Part shown: positions 4,760-5,168 of the stretch, piece by piece
Numbering within the stretch: position 1 is the stretch's first letter
Layout of the letters: every line of letters starts with the position of its first letter
Assembly (NCBI GenBank): GCA_012511995.1
Contig: JAAZFA010000200.1
Coordinates: forward strand, 1-5,168
Source of the DNA: Thermoproteota archaeon
GTDB lineage: Archaea > Thermoproteota > Bathyarchaeia > Bathyarchaeales > Bathycorpusculaceae
Reading direction: 5' to 3'
DNA: 5,168 nt
Notes under the pieces: model-generated
Databases searched by the model: none
What the model was told of the DNA's origin: nothing
What the model saw: only the letters and a program-made list of their open reading frames with translations
Translations under genes and position numbers: made by a program

Positions 4760-5168
4760 CTATTTTTTATTTTTCCACGCAAAAACCACAACTATGAGGA
4801 TAAGCAGAAGGGCGATAGTGATGAGCACCGCTGCTATGGCAATCTCGCCCCAACTCAAACCAAACAAAACGGCATTCTCAGGGATAGGATGGATTAGCAT
4901 TGATGTTGTCGAATTCTGGGAAGATGGCGTATTCGTGGTTGTTGGAGTAGTACTCCCACCTATGGTTATTGTTTGAGTGTTGCTCCAGTCGCTATATTGG
5001 CCTATAAAATGGTATTGCTTATCTCGATAATACATGTAGCCTGTTATTGATTGCATTTGGACATCAAGAGGTACGCTCTGAGGAACCCTCCAGACTCCAG
5101 GGATTTTTATAGTCACGGTAGTATTTTCGGCGTTTGATTGGGAAAAAGCGGGGGCAGAAGGTCTCTGC
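4760..5168 (-). CDS. Secreted membrane-anchored surface protein, C-terminal part (runs off the right edge)
   Basis: The frame is open from the window edge (first full codon at 5167) to TAG 4762-4760, giving 135 visible residues. A GTG at 5116 could pass as a start, but the frame continues upstream without a stop, and residues 1-17 (QRPSAPAFSQSNAENTT) look like the end of a signal peptide plus the mature N-terminus, so the real start is probably a little beyond the edge. A short beta-rich extracellular segment follows (residues ~18-69, rich in Tyr, Trp and Gln). Next come a Thr/Ser/Pro/Asn-rich linker (70-89) with an N-glycosylation sequon at N85, a single hydrophobic helix (~108-130: IAIAAVLITIALLLILIVVV) and a basic WKNKK end. 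This is a type I topology: small outer domain, probably glycosylated stalk, membrane anchor. I do not recognise the outer domain and assign no function. Similar stalk-plus-anchor proteins are common on archaeal cell surfaces. Confidence 0.72.
   Translation of the reverse strand, partial: QRPSAPAFSQSNAENTTVTIKIPGVWRVPQSVPLDVQMQSITGYMYYRDKQYHFIGQYSDWSNTQTITIGGSTTPTTTNTPSSQNSTTSMLIHPIPENAVLFGLSWGEIAIAAVLITIALLLILIVVVFAWKNKK

Noticed and set aside
4722..4976. Plus-strand frame of 84 codons opposite the surface protein
   Set aside because: It lies antisense to the membrane-anchor and linker region, whose clear domain order shows the minus strand is the coding one.
5114..5116. GTG as start of the right-edge membrane protein
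   Set aside because: The frame continues upstream without a stop to the window edge and encodes a signal-peptide-like segment, so this GTG is an internal valine.
1..5168. CRISPR arrays, tRNA or rRNA genes, complete insertion sequences
   Set aside because: I looked for regularly spaced repeats, cloverleaf-like segments and transposase motifs on both strands and saw none.

Overview
The window looks like a chromosomal piece from an archaeon. Three things support this: an AbrB-like DNA-binding domain fused to a PhoU domain (a typical archaeal build), AT-rich TATA-like boxes at archaeal spacing with no bacterial -35/-10 pairs, and purine-rich Shine-Dalgarno sites. Base composition is moderate to low GC. 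A mesophilic Bathyarchaeia-like lineage is my best guess from the overall style, but this is inference and not a taxonomic assignment.

Layout from left to right. (1) Positions 1-187, minus strand: the N-terminal 62 codons of a ModE-like winged-helix regulator, cut by the window edge. (2) Positions 188-364: a divergent promoter region. (3) Positions 365-2673, plus strand: a two-gene operon with a 16-base overlap. It encodes a FAD/NAD/[2Fe-2S] protein (NfnA/SudB type) and a larger FAD/NADPH/two-[4Fe-4S] protein (NfnB/SudA type, usually named NADPH-dependent glutamate synthase, GltA). (4) Positions 2674-2952: a convergent intergenic stretch with T-rich termination signals for both sides and an 11-bp inverted repeat. 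(5) Positions 2953-4002, minus strand: the AbrB-PhoU regulator, with a TATA box and a perfect 8-bp inverted repeat over its expected transcription start. (6) Positions 4213-4543, plus strand: a broken remnant of a Peptidase_S74 (endosialidase-type) chaperone domain, as found at the C-termini of phage tail fibres and some surface proteins. It carries an internal TGA and a one-base frameshift at a run of seven A. A 49-codon coiled-coil ORF follows it. (7) Positions 4760-5168, minus strand: the C-terminal part of a secreted, membrane-anchored surface protein that runs off the right edge.

How the genes work together. The nfnA-nfnB pair should form a heterodimeric flavin/iron-sulfur enzyme that exchanges electrons among NAD(H), NADP(H) and ferredoxin (electron bifurcation, Nfn), or that acts as a sulfide dehydrogenase/polysulfide reductase. 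A ModE-like regulator faces it across a shared promoter region and could control it, but nothing in the sequence proves this. The PhoU-type protein probably links phosphate status to transcription, yet no phosphate transporter is in view. The right third is accessory in nature: a decaying phage or surface-fibre domain beside a cell-surface gene.

I see no wholly new system here. The most unusual parts are the degraded S74 module in an archaeal setting and the operator-like repeat at the phoU-type promoter.
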